From positions 9,114 through 73,113 of the forward strand of contig JAKFDI010000095.1 in assembly GCA_036676235.1 (NCBI GenBank): a DNA stretch of 64,000 nt, written 5' to 3'. This DNA is from JAKFDI01 sp036676235. GTDB lineage: Bacteria; Pseudomonadota; Gammaproteobacteria; Burkholderiales; Burkholderiaceae_C. Positions 34,995-43,253 of the stretch are shown here, one piece after another. Every line of letters starts with the position of its first letter. The stretch's first letter is position 1. The translations under genes were made by a program, and so were the position numbers. The notes beneath the pieces were generated by a model that worked only from the letters and a program-made list of their open reading frames with translations, was not told the DNA's origin and ran no database searches.

Positions 34995-35876
34995 TCATCT
35001 GGCGCCGGTCACCGCATGCGCGACCTGCGCCACCGCCGCATTGCGCGCCGCCTCGTCCGCGCTTGCCTCGGTGAGGTACACCGCCACCACGATGGGCGGG
35101 CGCCCCGGCGGCCAGTACACGCCGACGTCGTTGGTGGTGCCGCGCGCGCCGGTGCCCGTCTTGCTGCCCAGGCGCCAGCCGGCGGGCAGCTCATGGCGCA
35201 GGCGCTTGAGGTTGGTGCGTGTGGCTTCCATCCAGCTCGCGAGCTGCGCGCGGCTTGAGGCCGACAGCGCATCGCCCACCAGCGTGGCGCGCAGCGCCGT
35301 CGCCATGGCGCGCGGCGTGGTGGTGTCGCGCGGGTCGCCGGGCGTCGCCTCGTTGAGTTCAGGCTCCCAGCGGTCGAGCCGGGTCACCGTGTCGCCCAGC
35401 GTGCGGGCATAGCGCGTCAGCCCCGGCGGGCCGCCGAAGCTTTCCAGCAGCAGATTGCCGGCGGTGTTGTCGCTCAGCGTGATGGCTGCTTCGCACAGCG
35501 CGGCCAGCGTCATGCCGTCGCGGCCGGCGTGTTTTTCCGTCGCGGGCGAATACGTCACCAGCGCTTCGCGGCTGAAGTGAATGCGGCGGTCGAGCCGCTC
35601 CTGCCCGGCGTCCACGCGCGCCAGCACGTGGGCCGCGGCCAGCCACTTGAAGGTGCTGCACATCGGAAAGCGTTCGTCGAGGCGGTGGCCCTGCAGGCGG
35701 CCGTCGGCGGTATCGAGCACGGCCACGCCCAGCCGGCCGGCGGCGGAGGCTTCGATCGCTTGCCACGGCGCGTCCGGCGCAGGCTTCGGATTCTTCTGCT
35801 GCGCACAGGCGAGCAGCGGGCTGGTGGCGGCCAGCGCCAGAAGGTGGCGGCTGAAGCGGCGGCGGTTCATCGTCAT
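34995..35876 (-). CDS. class A beta-lactamase, Tat-type lipoprotein
   Basis: Serine beta-lactamase of 293 residues. All class A motifs are present: nucleophile motif STFK (MCSTFKWLA), SDN (LSDNTAGN), the omega-loop Glu in EPELNEATPGDPRDTT and KTG (GSKTGTGARGT). The N-terminus MNRRRFSRHLLALAATSPLL has a twin-arginine RRRF motif and a lipobox ending LLAC, so the mature enzyme is probably Tat-exported and lipid-anchored, as in Burkholderia PenA. Start at 35876 follows AAAGGA; an in-frame ATG at 35870 is possible. Divergent from an AmpR-type regulator, implying inducible expression. Resistance spectrum cannot be read from sequence. Confidence 0.93.
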   Translation of the reverse strand: MTMNRRRFSRHLLALAATSPLLACAQQKNPKPAPDAPWQAIEASAAGRLGVAVLDTADGRLQGHRLDERFPMCSTFKWLAAAHVLARVDAGQERLDRRIHFSREALVTYSPATEKHAGRDGMTLAALCEAAITLSDNTAGNLLLESFGGPPGLTRYARTLGDTVTRLDRWEPELNEATPGDPRDTTTPRAMATALRATLVGDALSASSRAQLASWMEATRTNLKRLRHELPAGWRLGSKTGTGARGTTNDVGVYWPPGRPPIVVAVYLTEASADEAARNAAVAQVAHAVTGAR

Positions 35877-35954
35877 CGGTGTCCTTTCAAGGAATGAGGG
35901 CTGAAGGCGGCGCACGTTAGCCAGCACCGCAGGAGCGCACAAACGGTCATTCCG

Positions 35955-36857
35955 ATGGCGAAGCCTCAGAAAATCTTGGGCATGAACCTGCCCCTGAACG
36001 CCTTGCGCGCCTTCGAGGTGTCGGCCCGGCACCTGAGCTTCACGCGCGCCGCCATCGAGCTGAACGTGACGCAGACGGCCGTGAGCGCCCAGGTGAAGAA
36101 CCTGGAAGACCGGCTCGGCACGCCCCTCTTTCGCCGCCTGCCGCGCGGCCTCGCGCTGACCGACGAAGGCCAGGCGCTGCTGCCCATGCTGAGCGAGAGC
36201 TTCGCGCGCATCGGCGCCGTGCTCGGCCAGTTCCAGGGCGGGCGCCTGCGCGAGTTGCTGACGGTGGCGGCGGTGGGCACCTTCGCCGTCGGCTGGCTGC
36301 TGCCGCGGCTGCCGGCCTTTCATCGCCACCACCCGTTCATCGACCTGCGGCTGATGACCAACAACAACCGCGTGGACCTGGCCGGCGAAGGGCTCGACTA
36401 CGCCATCCGCTTCGGCGACGGCGCCTGGCACGGCACCGAGGCCGAGGCGCTGATCGACGCACCGCTCTCGCCGGTGTGCACGCCTGCGCTCGCGAGCGGC
36501 CTGCGCGCGCCCGGCGATCTGCAGCGCGAGACCTTGCTGCGCTCGTACCGCGCCGACGAGTGGACTTGCTGGTTCGCCGCCGCCGGCGTGGCGCCGCCCT
36601 TGCTGCGCGGCCCGGTCTTCGATTCGTCGCTGACGATGGCCGCCGCCGCCGTGCAAGGCATCGGCGTCGGCCTGCTGCCGCCGACGATGATCGCGGCCGA
36701 ACTGCGCGACGAGCGGCTGGTGCAGCCCTTCGACATCGAGGTGTCGACGGGGCGCTACTGGCTCACGCGGCTGAAGTCGCGACCGGTGTCGAAAGCGATG
36801 CGCGAGTTTCGACAGTGGCTGCTGCAGACCGTCGACGCCGAAGCCCCGACCGCCTGA
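35955..36857 (+). CDS. ampR: LysR-family regulator, AmpR/PenR type
   Basis: LysR regulator of 300 residues with N-terminal winged helix (LPLNALRAFEVSARHLSFTR, AIELNVTQTAVSAQVKNLED) that reads like AmpR, and a C-terminal effector domain about 95-290. Divergent from the class A beta-lactamase across 78 bp, the classical ampR-bla arrangement in which muropeptide fragments set activator or repressor state. The start is uncertain: ATG 35955 and ATG 35982 (MNLPLNALRAFE, closer to the family norm) both lack a good ribosome site. Confidence 0.87.
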   Translation: MAKPQKILGMNLPLNALRAFEVSARHLSFTRAAIELNVTQTAVSAQVKNLEDRLGTPLFRRLPRGLALTDEGQALLPMLSESFARIGAVLGQFQGGRLRELLTVAAVGTFAVGWLLPRLPAFHRHHPFIDLRLMTNNNRVDLAGEGLDYAIRFGDGAWHGTEAEALIDAPLSPVCTPALASGLRAPGDLQRETLLRSYRADEWTCWFAAAGVAPPLLRGPVFDSSLTMAAAAVQGIGVGLLPPTMIAAELRDERLVQPFDIEVSTGRYWLTRLKSRPVSKAMREFRQWLLQTVDAEAPTA

Positions 36858-36887
36858 CCGCATCGCGCGCCAACGCATCGCCCACAT

Positions 36888-36921
36888 GCTTCACGGCGAG
36901 GCGGCCGCACCGCCGTGAAGC
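36888..36921 (+). terminator. perfect 11-bp hairpin after the LysR gene
   Basis: GCTTCACGGCG (36888-36898) pairs fully with CGCCGTGAAGC (36911-36921), loop 12 nt, 30 bp after the ampR-type stop. No T-run follows, so it may be a Rho-assisted or mRNA-end structure. Confidence 0.45.
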
Positions 36922-37066
36922 GCGGCGATGTGATCGCGATGCACACGATCAGTGCCGCACGCTGCCTCTGATACGCCGCCACGCCGCGGCAGCACGCACG
37001 CCGCACCGGTGGCCTGCATCTTGCGATTCACGCCACTTCGATTGCTCAACCCACAGAGGAGAGGAA

Positions 37067-37900
37067 ATGGCGTATCTCGTGCCTTCGGAGTTCGTGACCA
37101 AGATGGTGGACGCGGGGGAATCCAAGATCTTCATGGCCACGCGCGACACCTTGATCCGCGCCTACATGGCCGGCGCGATCCTCGCGCTCGCCGCCGTGTT
37201 TGCCGTGACCGTGACGGTGCAGACCGGCTCGCCCATCCTCGGCGCCGTGCTGTTCCCGGTGGGCGTGTGCATGCTCTATCTGCTGGGCTTCGACCTGCTC
37301 ACCGGCGTGCTGGTGCTCACGCCGCTCGCGCTCATCGACAAGCGGCCGGGCGTCACGATCCAGGGCGTGCTCAGGAACTGGGGGCTCGTCTTCGCCGGCA
37401 ACTTCATGGGCGCGGTGACGGTCGCGGTGCTGATGGCCATCGTCTTCACCACCGGCTTTTCCGAAGCACCGAACAAGGTGGGCCAGGTGATCGCCGGCAT
37501 CGGCGAGGCGCGCACGGTCGGCTATGCCGAGCACGGCGCCGCAGGCATGCTCACGCTGTTCGTTCGGGCCGTGCTGTGCAACTGGATGGTCTCCACCGGC
37601 GTGGTGGGCGCGATGATCTCCACCTCGGTGACCGGCAAGGTCGTTGCCATGTGGATGCCCATCATGCTGTTCTTCGCCATGACCTTCGAGCATTCGGTGG
37701 TGAACATGTTCCTGTTTCCCTCGGCGCTCATCATGGGCGGCAACTTCTCGATCATGGACTACCTGATCTGGAACGAGATTCCGACCGTGCTCGGTAACCT
37801 CGTCGGCGGCCTCGCGTTCACGGGACTCACGCTGTACGCCACCCACGTGCGCACCGCGCCCAAGCGCGCGGCCGCACCGGCCAAGCGCGCCGTGGCCTGA
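37067..37900 (+). CDS. formate/nitrite transporter family channel
   Basis: FNT-family pentameric anion channel, 277 residues, six transmembrane helices. Family features: N-terminal RDTLIRAYMAGAILALAAVF, LLGFDLLTGVLVL, LRNWGLVFAGNFMGAV and the pore region LCNWMVSTGVV, then MFFAMTFEHSVVNMFLFP-type helix with the conserved His (TFEHSVVNM). AGGAGAGGAA precedes the ATG at 37067. The substrate (nitrite, formate or similar) is unknown. A PP2C/kinase fusion follows directly, an arrangement often seen beside nitrite/nitrate transport genes. Confidence 0.9.
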   Translation: MAYLVPSEFVTKMVDAGESKIFMATRDTLIRAYMAGAILALAAVFAVTVTVQTGSPILGAVLFPVGVCMLYLLGFDLLTGVLVLTPLALIDKRPGVTIQGVLRNWGLVFAGNFMGAVTVAVLMAIVFTTGFSEAPNKVGQVIAGIGEARTVGYAEHGAAGMLTLFVRAVLCNWMVSTGVVGAMISTSVTGKVVAMWMPIMLFFAMTFEHSVVNMFLFPSALIMGGNFSIMDYLIWNEIPTVLGNLVGGLAFTGLTLYATHVRTAPKRAAAPAKRAVA

Positions 37901-37922
37901 GCGCTTGCAGCGCGGCCAACCG

Positions 37923-37954
37923 AGCCTCGAACCTGCAAGGGTTCGGGGCTTTTT
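37923..37954 (+). terminator. rho-independent terminator between FNT and kinase genes
   Basis: Stem AGCCTCGAACC (37923-37933) with GGTTCGGGGCT (37940-37950), one G-T pair, 6-nt loop, followed by TTTTT (37950-37954). It ends only 10 bp before the kinase ATG at 37965, so downstream expression depends on read-through or another promoter. Confidence 0.8.
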
Positions 37955-37964
37955 CGCTCAAGCC

Positions 37965-39701
37965 ATGTCCCCCTCCCTGAAGGTTTCGATCGGCCAGTGT
38001 TCCGACAAGGGCCACAAGGCCGTGAACCAGGACTTCCACGGCGCGCGCACGCCAGAAGGCCCGCTGCTCGCATCGAAAGGCATTGCCATTGCGCTGGCCG
38101 ACGGCATCGGCAGCAGCGAGGTGAGCCAGATCGCCAGCGAATTCGCCGTGATGGGCCTGCTCGACGACTACTACTGCACCTCGGACACCTGGTCGGTGAA
38201 GAAGTCGGTCGAGCGTGTGCTCACCGCCACCAATGCGTGGCTGCATTCGCGCACGCGGCGAAGCCCGTATCGCTACGACAAGGACCGCGGGTATGTGTGC
38301 GCCATGAGCGCGCTCGTCGTCAAGTCGACGACGGCCCACATCTTTCACGTGGGCGATACGCGCGTGTACCGCCTGCACGGCGGCGCGCTCGAACAACTGA
38401 CCACCGACCACCGCGTGCGCGTCTCGCAAGAGCAGAGCCATCTCAGCCGCGCGATGGGCTTCAACCCGCAAGTCGAGATCGACTACCAGGCGCTGCAGGT
38501 CGACGTGGGCGACGCCTTCGTGCTGACCACCGACGGCGTGCACGAGCACGTCGACGAAGCCTTCATAGCCGCGACCATCCGCGAAGCCGCCGGGCAACTG
38601 GACCAAGCGGCGCGCACCATCGCCGGCGAGGCGCAGCGGCGCGGCAGCGACGACAACCTCACAGTGCAGATCGCCTCCATCGATCAACTGCCCGAGCGCG
38701 ACGCCGGCGAGATGCAGCAGCGGCTTGCCGCCCTGCCGCTACCGCCCGAACTCGACGCGCGCATGACGCTCGACGGCTTCACCATCGTGCGCAAGCTGCA
38801 CGGCAGCCACCGCAGCCACATCTTTCTCGCGGTCGATGCCGAGAGCGGTGCGCTCGTCGTGCTCAAGACGCCCGCCGTCGACCGCCAGGACGACCCGGCC
38901 TACCTGGAGCGCTTTCTGGTGGAGGAGTGGGTGGCGCGGCGCATCGCCAGCGCACACGTGCTCAAGCCCTGCGCGCCCACGCGCGAGCGCCGACACCTTT
39001 ATGTCGCCACCGAGTACATCGACGGCCAGACGCTCGCGCAATGGATGGTCGACAACCCCCGGCCCGATCTCGAAACCGTGCGCGGCATCGTCGAGCAGAT
39101 CGCGCGCGGCCTGCAGGCCTTTCACCGGCTGGAGATGCTGCACCAGGACCTGCGGCCCGAGAACGTGATGATCGACAAGACCGGCACGGTGAAGATCATC
39201 GACTTCGGCGCCACTCGCGTGGCCGGCCTGATGGAGACGGCACCCGAACTGGAGCGCGGCCACATCCTCGGCACCGCGCAGTACACCGCGCCCGAATACT
39301 TTCTCGGGCACGAGGGTACCGAGCAGTCCGACCAGTTCTCGCTGGCCGTGATCGCCTACCAGATGCTGTGCGGGCGTCTGCCCTATGGCGCCGAAGTGGC
39401 GAAGACGCGCACCGCATCGGCCCAGCGGCGGCTGCGCTACGCCTCGGTACTGGAAGCCGAACGCGAGATTCCGGTGTGGATCGACGGGGTGTTGCGCAAG
39501 GCGCTGGAGGTGGATCCGCTCAGGCGGTACGAGGCGCTGTCGGAATTCGTGCACGAGCTGCGGCAGCCGAACCGGGCGTTTGTTAATCGCACGCGGGTGC
39601 CGTTGGTGGAACGCAATCCGGTGGGATTCTGGAAGGGCGTGTCGATGCTGCTGGCGCTGATCGTGCTCGGCCTGTTGCTGGCGCAGTTCGGCGTGCGGTA
39701 G
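37965..39701 (+). CDS. bifunctional PP2C phosphatase / Ser-Thr protein kinase
   Basis: Membrane-tethered signalling protein of 578 residues. Residues about 5-240 are a PP2C phosphatase (LADGIGSSEVS, FHVGDTRVYRL, LTTDGVHEHV, GSDDNLTV metal motifs). Residues about 255-525 are a Hanks-type kinase with ATP Lys in LVVLKTP, catalytic LHQDLRPENVM and IDFGATRV. A single transmembrane helix (about 554-575) lies at the C-terminus. All key residues are intact. It follows an FNT channel, suggesting control of anion transport or nitrogen metabolism (inference). The ATG has no clear ribosome site and sits just behind a terminator. Confidence 0.92.
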   Translation: MSPSLKVSIGQCSDKGHKAVNQDFHGARTPEGPLLASKGIAIALADGIGSSEVSQIASEFAVMGLLDDYYCTSDTWSVKKSVERVLTATNAWLHSRTRRSPYRYDKDRGYVCAMSALVVKSTTAHIFHVGDTRVYRLHGGALEQLTTDHRVRVSQEQSHLSRAMGFNPQVEIDYQALQVDVGDAFVLTTDGVHEHVDEAFIAATIREAAGQLDQAARTIAGEAQRRGSDDNLTVQIASIDQLPERDAGEMQQRLAALPLPPELDARMTLDGFTIVRKLHGSHRSHIFLAVDAESGALVVLKTPAVDRQDDPAYLERFLVEEWVARRIASAHVLKPCAPTRERRHLYVATEYIDGQTLAQWMVDNPRPDLETVRGIVEQIARGLQAFHRLEMLHQDLRPENVMIDKTGTVKIIDFGATRVAGLMETAPELERGHILGTAQYTAPEYFLGHEGTEQSDQFSLAVIAYQMLCGRLPYGAEVAKTRTASAQRRLRYASVLEAEREIPVWIDGVLRKALEVDPLRRYEALSEFVHELRQPNRAFVNRTRVPLVERNPVGFWKGVSMLLALIVLGLLLAQFGVR

Positions 39702-39727
39702 AGACGAGAGACTGCCCGGCCCCGCGC

Positions 39728-41083
39728 TCAGGCGGCGGGCATCGCCTCGAGCCGCCGCGCCATATCGGCCAGACCCCGCAGCACATGATCGAGCACCTGC
39801 TGCGAGAAGCCCGCCGGCAGATCGTGCGGCGCCTGCTCGAGTACCGCAGGCATGCGCGTCAACAGTCGCTCGATCAGGTGCTCAGCGGTCGCAAGCCCGC
39901 ACAACCGGGCGGTGTCGCTGAAGTGGCGGCGCTGAATCTCGAAGACCTTGCGGTGCCTGTTCCTGCCTCGCACGCTCATCGCCAGCTTCACGTCGTGCGG
40001 GTTGATCTGGTTGGGTGCAGGCCCGGCTGCAGGCCATGCCGACAGCACGTCGTAGAGCGGCGCGAGCCGATAGCGACCCTGCGGCAACAGGTGCAGGCTG
40101 AAGTTCTTCGCATGCCCGTCGATGGCCGCCAGCAGCCAGAACACGATCTGTGCGCTCAGGAACACCTCGATGTCTGCCGCGGCGTCGACCGAGCCTTGCA
40201 AGGTACTGGCGACCTCCACGATGCCGGGGCCGCCGTCGCGTTCGTACTTCGCAGTCGGCGGCACGGCGAAGACCTGGCAGAAGTCTTCCTGCGGCAGGCG
40301 CAACCACCAGTTGCCGGCAGGCGCCAGGCGACGATCGAAGCGCTCGACGATCAACGCCCGGTGCTGCCCGAACTGCCCGATCTGCGCTGCGGGCACCGGC
40401 AGGCCGAACAGCCCGAGCAGCTTCAGGCACAGCCACTCGTTGTCGACCGACGCGCTGAAGTCGATCCCGCGCTGCCCGCCGATCAGGCCCAGCGGCAACT
40501 TGAAGAGATGCGTCGTGGGCGTGGCGCCGAGCGGCCGGCACCACCGCCCGCCGTGCCAGAGGAGCGCCGTCTTGTCCTGCGCGCCGGCGATGGAGACTCG
40601 AAACTCGGCCTCGCCCCCGTCGTCGACGGTGCCGGCGATGCCACCGGCCGGGGTGGCGGCGCGATCCAGCGCGCGCTCGACGCCGGCTTCGTCCAGCGGC
40701 TCGGCCTCGATGACATCAACGCGAGGCGCTGCCGCGTCCGCCGGCAGCAACTGCAGTGCCCCGACGCAATCACGCCCGATCTCGGACAGCAGCGTGAAGG
40801 GCGCGATGTCCACCAGCCTGAAGCGCGAGGCGATGCGCCGGCGGATCGGCTCGTAGTCGGGCAGCAGGTTGTCGAAGTAGATGCCGACCGCGGGCGTGGT
40901 CAGCAGCACGGGTTCCAGCGGCAAGGGCAGCGACAGCGACAGGGGCCGCGCCTCGGGCGCCGACAGCCAGCTCTCGTCGTAAGCGAGTTCCATCGGGCCG
41001 CGGGTCGGGATGCGCCACTCGCCGACGCGCACGCCGTTCATCCACAGCGACAGCGCCTTGGCGTGAGACGGGCGGCCGGCCAT
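39728..41083 (-). CDS. hipA: HipA-family serine/threonine kinase toxin
   Basis: HipA-type toxin kinase, 451 residues, full length. Seen: N-terminal subdomain 1 (WMNGVRVGEW, YFDNLLPDYEPIRRRIASRF), phosphate loop SIAGAQDK (164-171), LFKLPLG, VERFDR, catalytic IDGHAKNFS (Asp322, Asn327) and metal Asp345 in PLYDVLS, so it should be an active kinase. In Escherichia coli HipA phosphorylates glutamyl-tRNA synthetase and causes growth arrest; targets differ between HipA groups. ATG 41083 is five bases past the hipB stop, giving the standard antitoxin-toxin order. Confidence 0.92.
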   Translation of the reverse strand: MAGRPSHAKALSLWMNGVRVGEWRIPTRGPMELAYDESWLSAPEARPLSLSLPLPLEPVLLTTPAVGIYFDNLLPDYEPIRRRIASRFRLVDIAPFTLLSEIGRDCVGALQLLPADAAAPRVDVIEAEPLDEAGVERALDRAATPAGGIAGTVDDGGEAEFRVSIAGAQDKTALLWHGGRWCRPLGATPTTHLFKLPLGLIGGQRGIDFSASVDNEWLCLKLLGLFGLPVPAAQIGQFGQHRALIVERFDRRLAPAGNWWLRLPQEDFCQVFAVPPTAKYERDGGPGIVEVASTLQGSVDAAADIEVFLSAQIVFWLLAAIDGHAKNFSLHLLPQGRYRLAPLYDVLSAWPAAGPAPNQINPHDVKLAMSVRGRNRHRKVFEIQRRHFSDTARLCGLATAEHLIERLLTRMPAVLEQAPHDLPAGFSQQVLDHVLRGLADMARRLEAMPAA

Positions 41084-41088
41084 GCGGG

Positions 41089-41361
41089 TCACCAATCCGA
41101 ATCGGAAGCGCCGGGCGTGGGACTCGAACCAGCGCCGGACGGGGCGCCGGACCTTTGCACGAAAAGCTCGAGGCCGAGCATCCTGGCCAGCACAAGCAAC
41201 CGATCCACGGTGAGTCCGCTCGCGTCGCGCTCCAGTTCCGAGAACCGGTTCTGGCTGATGCTCAATCGAGAAGCGACCTCGGCCTGAGTCAGTCCTCGAG
41301 CCTTGCGCGTCGTCTTGATGAGCGTGGAGAACTGCTGAGACGAGTGGATGAGTCGGTTCAT
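41089..41361 (-). CDS. hipB: HipB-family antitoxin, XRE helix-turn-helix
   Basis: Antitoxin and autorepressor of 90 residues. The XRE helix-turn-helix spans about 14-65 (RKARGLTQAEVASRLSISQN, RFSELERDAS, LLVLARMLGLELFV). The tail is Gly/Ser/Pro rich and ends SDSDW; a C-terminal Trp is a known feature of HipB degrons. Start ATG 41361 (MNRLIHSSQQF) is preferred over an upstream in-frame ATG that would place the operator palindromes inside the coding region. Upstream DNA has many ATCGAT palindromes. Confidence 0.9.
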   Translation of the reverse strand: MNRLIHSSQQFSTLIKTTRKARGLTQAEVASRLSISQNRFSELERDASGLTVDRLLVLARMLGLELFVQRSGAPSGAGSSPTPGASDSDW

Positions 41362-41373
41362 GCTTGCATCGCC

Positions 41374-41434
41374 TATGTCGATATATACAATGCATCGATC
41401 ATATCGATAAACGCAATACATCGACATAATCGAT
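41374..41434 (-). promoter_or_regulatory. hipBA promoter/operator palindromes
   Basis: TATGTCGAT (41374-41382) and its exact complement ATCGACATA (41420-41428) enclose palindromes ATCGAT (41394), TATCGATA (41402-41409), and another ATCGAT follows at 41429. The stretch is much richer in A/T than its neighbours. Multiple HipB half-sites just upstream of hipB fit the autorepression known for hipBA. Confidence 0.65.
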
Positions 41435-41502
41435 TAACCGACGTGTCGGCTATCTGGCTGCTCCTTGTGCGCTCTGGTATGCGCGTTACCGCTCAAACAG
41501 AG

Positions 41503-42348
41503 TCACTTTGGGCGCGCGAGAAACGTCGCCGCCTCCAGAAGACATGTGGAAGCGAGTGAGCCTGGCAAGGTGAAAAGCCGAGGCGCCTGTCGAAACGCAA
41601 AGAGTCGGTAGACCTGATAGCTGGCCGCATGCCGTGCCGACACCGCAACTTCGTTACGCGATGCGAAGAACGGCACGTCGATGCCGTACTTGGTGGTCTT
41701 CACTTCAATGAGGCGTTCCGCACCGCTCTCCTCGAACGAGAGGATGTCGTACCCCTCGTGGTCGCCGCGCACTTTGGCCGTGTGTTCGATCTTCGCGGCA
41801 AGGGCTTCGCGGCCTGCATGAATGAGGCGAGCACGCTCGTAGTTGATTGCGAAGAGCTCGCCGGCATTGCCAAGCGAACGGTTGCGCGCTTCACGCTCGA
41901 TGTAGCTCGTGTTCAACCGGATGGTCGGCGGCAACCGCTCGGTCGCGGCGACAGGTTCGGTGGCCGGCTTCGGCCGCTGCGCCAAGATCGAAAGAATGTC
42001 CTCGACTTCGGGAACGACCATCGGGCGATCGACATCGGCCGCGGCGATTTCCATGAGCCATTTCGCCGCATGCAAGCGTTCGGCGACGACGTCGACCAGC
42101 AGCGCCTGATAGTTCGAGCGGCTCTTGTAGCCGGGGATCGAGAGAAAGTTCGCTTCGATCAGAACTGCACTGATGTTCCCGTGCTTGTATTCGATCGCCT
42201 GATCCGAGCGGCCATTGAGTCGCAGCTTCAGCGCCCGTCGATGTGCCGTCTTGTTGTAGGGCGTGCCGGCCATCTCAGATCCGAGCATCGAAAGGTAGTC
42301 GTCGACGATCGCTTCAACTTCGCCCCGACTCCAATCGTTTCTGCTCAT
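41503..42348 (-). CDS. DUF3883-domain protein, predicted PD-(D/E)xK nuclease fold
   Basis: A 281-residue protein. The N-terminal 100 residues (YNKTAHRRALKLRLNGRSDQ, IEYKHGNISAVLIEANFLSI, PGYKSRSNYQALLVDVV) are a domain seen ahead of HNH or DUF3883 domains. The C-terminal domain about 150-281 is DUF3883: GNAGELFAINYE (Glu164), GYDILSFEE (Asp201) and RLIEVKTTKYG (Glu215, Lys217), the D..ExK pattern of restriction-like nucleases. DUF3883 occurs in restriction and defence loci. It lies 48 bp after a PLD-family gene in the same orientation, and upstream of hipB. Function unknown. Confidence 0.8.
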   Translation of the reverse strand: MSRNDWSRGEVEAIVDDYLSMLGSEMAGTPYNKTAHRRALKLRLNGRSDQAIEYKHGNISAVLIEANFLSIPGYKSRSNYQALLVDVVAERLHAAKWLMEIAAADVDRPMVVPEVEDILSILAQRPKPATEPVAATERLPPTIRLNTSYIEREARNRSLGNAGELFAINYERARLIHAGREALAAKIEHTAKVRGDHEGYDILSFEESGAERLIEVKTTKYGIDVPFFASRNEVAVSARHAASYQVYRLFAFRQAPRLFTLPGSLASTCLLEAATFLARPK

Positions 42349-42396
42349 GGCCGATCGTCCGGATGCAGGGCGTTCGGCACGTACTGCGCCGCGACG

Positions 42397-43113
42397 CTAC
42401 GCAAGCTGAAACCCTTCCGGCCAAAGAAAGTACGGCCCGAATCGCGACTTCACTACATGCTCGACGCCGGCCGCCGTGCCCTTGGGTGTCAGCGCGTGCT
42501 TTCCATCGCGAAGTTCGAGGTATCCGCTGCTGACAGCCTGTTCGAGCAGTTCGCCCGTCTTCATCCCGATCTTCTGCGCAAACTTCGATGAGGTGAGCTT
42601 GTCGGCTGGCGAGTCCTCGGTTTCGTCTTCCGCTTTTTCCGGCGGCTGACTTGCGGGTTCGCTCGAGACGCGCTCGAGCGAAATGCGGACTTCGTCGCTG
42701 ATGCGAATGATGCGCTGCGCCTCTTCGGCGACATCCTTGTACAGCTCAGCGTCCTCCGAACGCCGAATCAGGATGCCCATCTCGTTGTTGTTGACCTGGC
42801 TGAACTCATAGAGGTTCAGGCTGGTCACGATGCACAGTTCCTCGTTCATGTAGCACTTGGCATGCAGGTTCTTGCAGAAGCTCGTGCGAATGAACGTGAG
42901 CCCACGCAGCCATTCGATCTCCTGCGGCTGCAACTCGCTCTTTCCGTACACGATCCGCACGTCGATCTTGAGGCGATTCTTGTCGGCCAGCAGCTCCTTC
43001 ATTCGGTCATTCAGCTTGAGGAACGGACTGATCAGAATCAGGCGATCCTGTGCGGCCTTGATCAACTCTTCGAGAAAGTAGTTGGTCCCGCTGGTGTTCA
43101 AGAACTTCGCCAT
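42397..43113 (-). CDS. phospholipase D-family protein with C-terminal winged-helix-like domain
   Basis: A 238-residue PLD-superfamily protein with a single catalytic motif: NLHAKCYMNEE (His84, Lys86, acidic residue replaced by Glu) followed by TSLNLYEFS and NNNEMG, so a dimer would build one active site. N-terminal FLEELIKAAQDRLILISPFL is typical of nuclease-type PLD proteins. An acidic linker about 150-171 leads to a C-terminal domain (SSKFAQKIGMKTGELLEQAV through GPYFLWPEGF) that looks like a winged helix. Predicted endonuclease, not lipase. Leads a two-gene unit with the DUF3883 gene; AAGGGA precedes the ATG. Confidence 0.82.
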   Translation of the reverse strand: MAKFLNTSGTNYFLEELIKAAQDRLILISPFLKLNDRMKELLADKNRLKIDVRIVYGKSELQPQEIEWLRGLTFIRTSFCKNLHAKCYMNEELCIVTSLNLYEFSQVNNNEMGILIRRSEDAELYKDVAEEAQRIIRISDEVRISLERVSSEPASQPPEKAEDETEDSPADKLTSSKFAQKIGMKTGELLEQAVSSGYLELRDGKHALTPKGTAAGVEHVVKSRFGPYFLWPEGFQLA

Positions 43114-43253
43114 TCGATCGAATCCCTTTTGTTGTCAGCCGCTCCTCGGCCGGACATGTTGCCAAAGTCGACCGGCGGTCGAACGTCGACGTGCCATTGC
43201 AACCGTGCGCAAGTTGACACGGTCGGATCGCGAAGCGCGAGGCTTGGTCGCGC

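Noticed and set aside
41095..41135. tRNA-like TGGTTCGAGTCCCA on the - strand inside the end of hipB, considered as a tRNA or attachment-site remnant
   Set aside because: The T-stem does not pair (only three of five pairs), no acceptor or anticodon arm is found and no integrase is nearby; likely chance.
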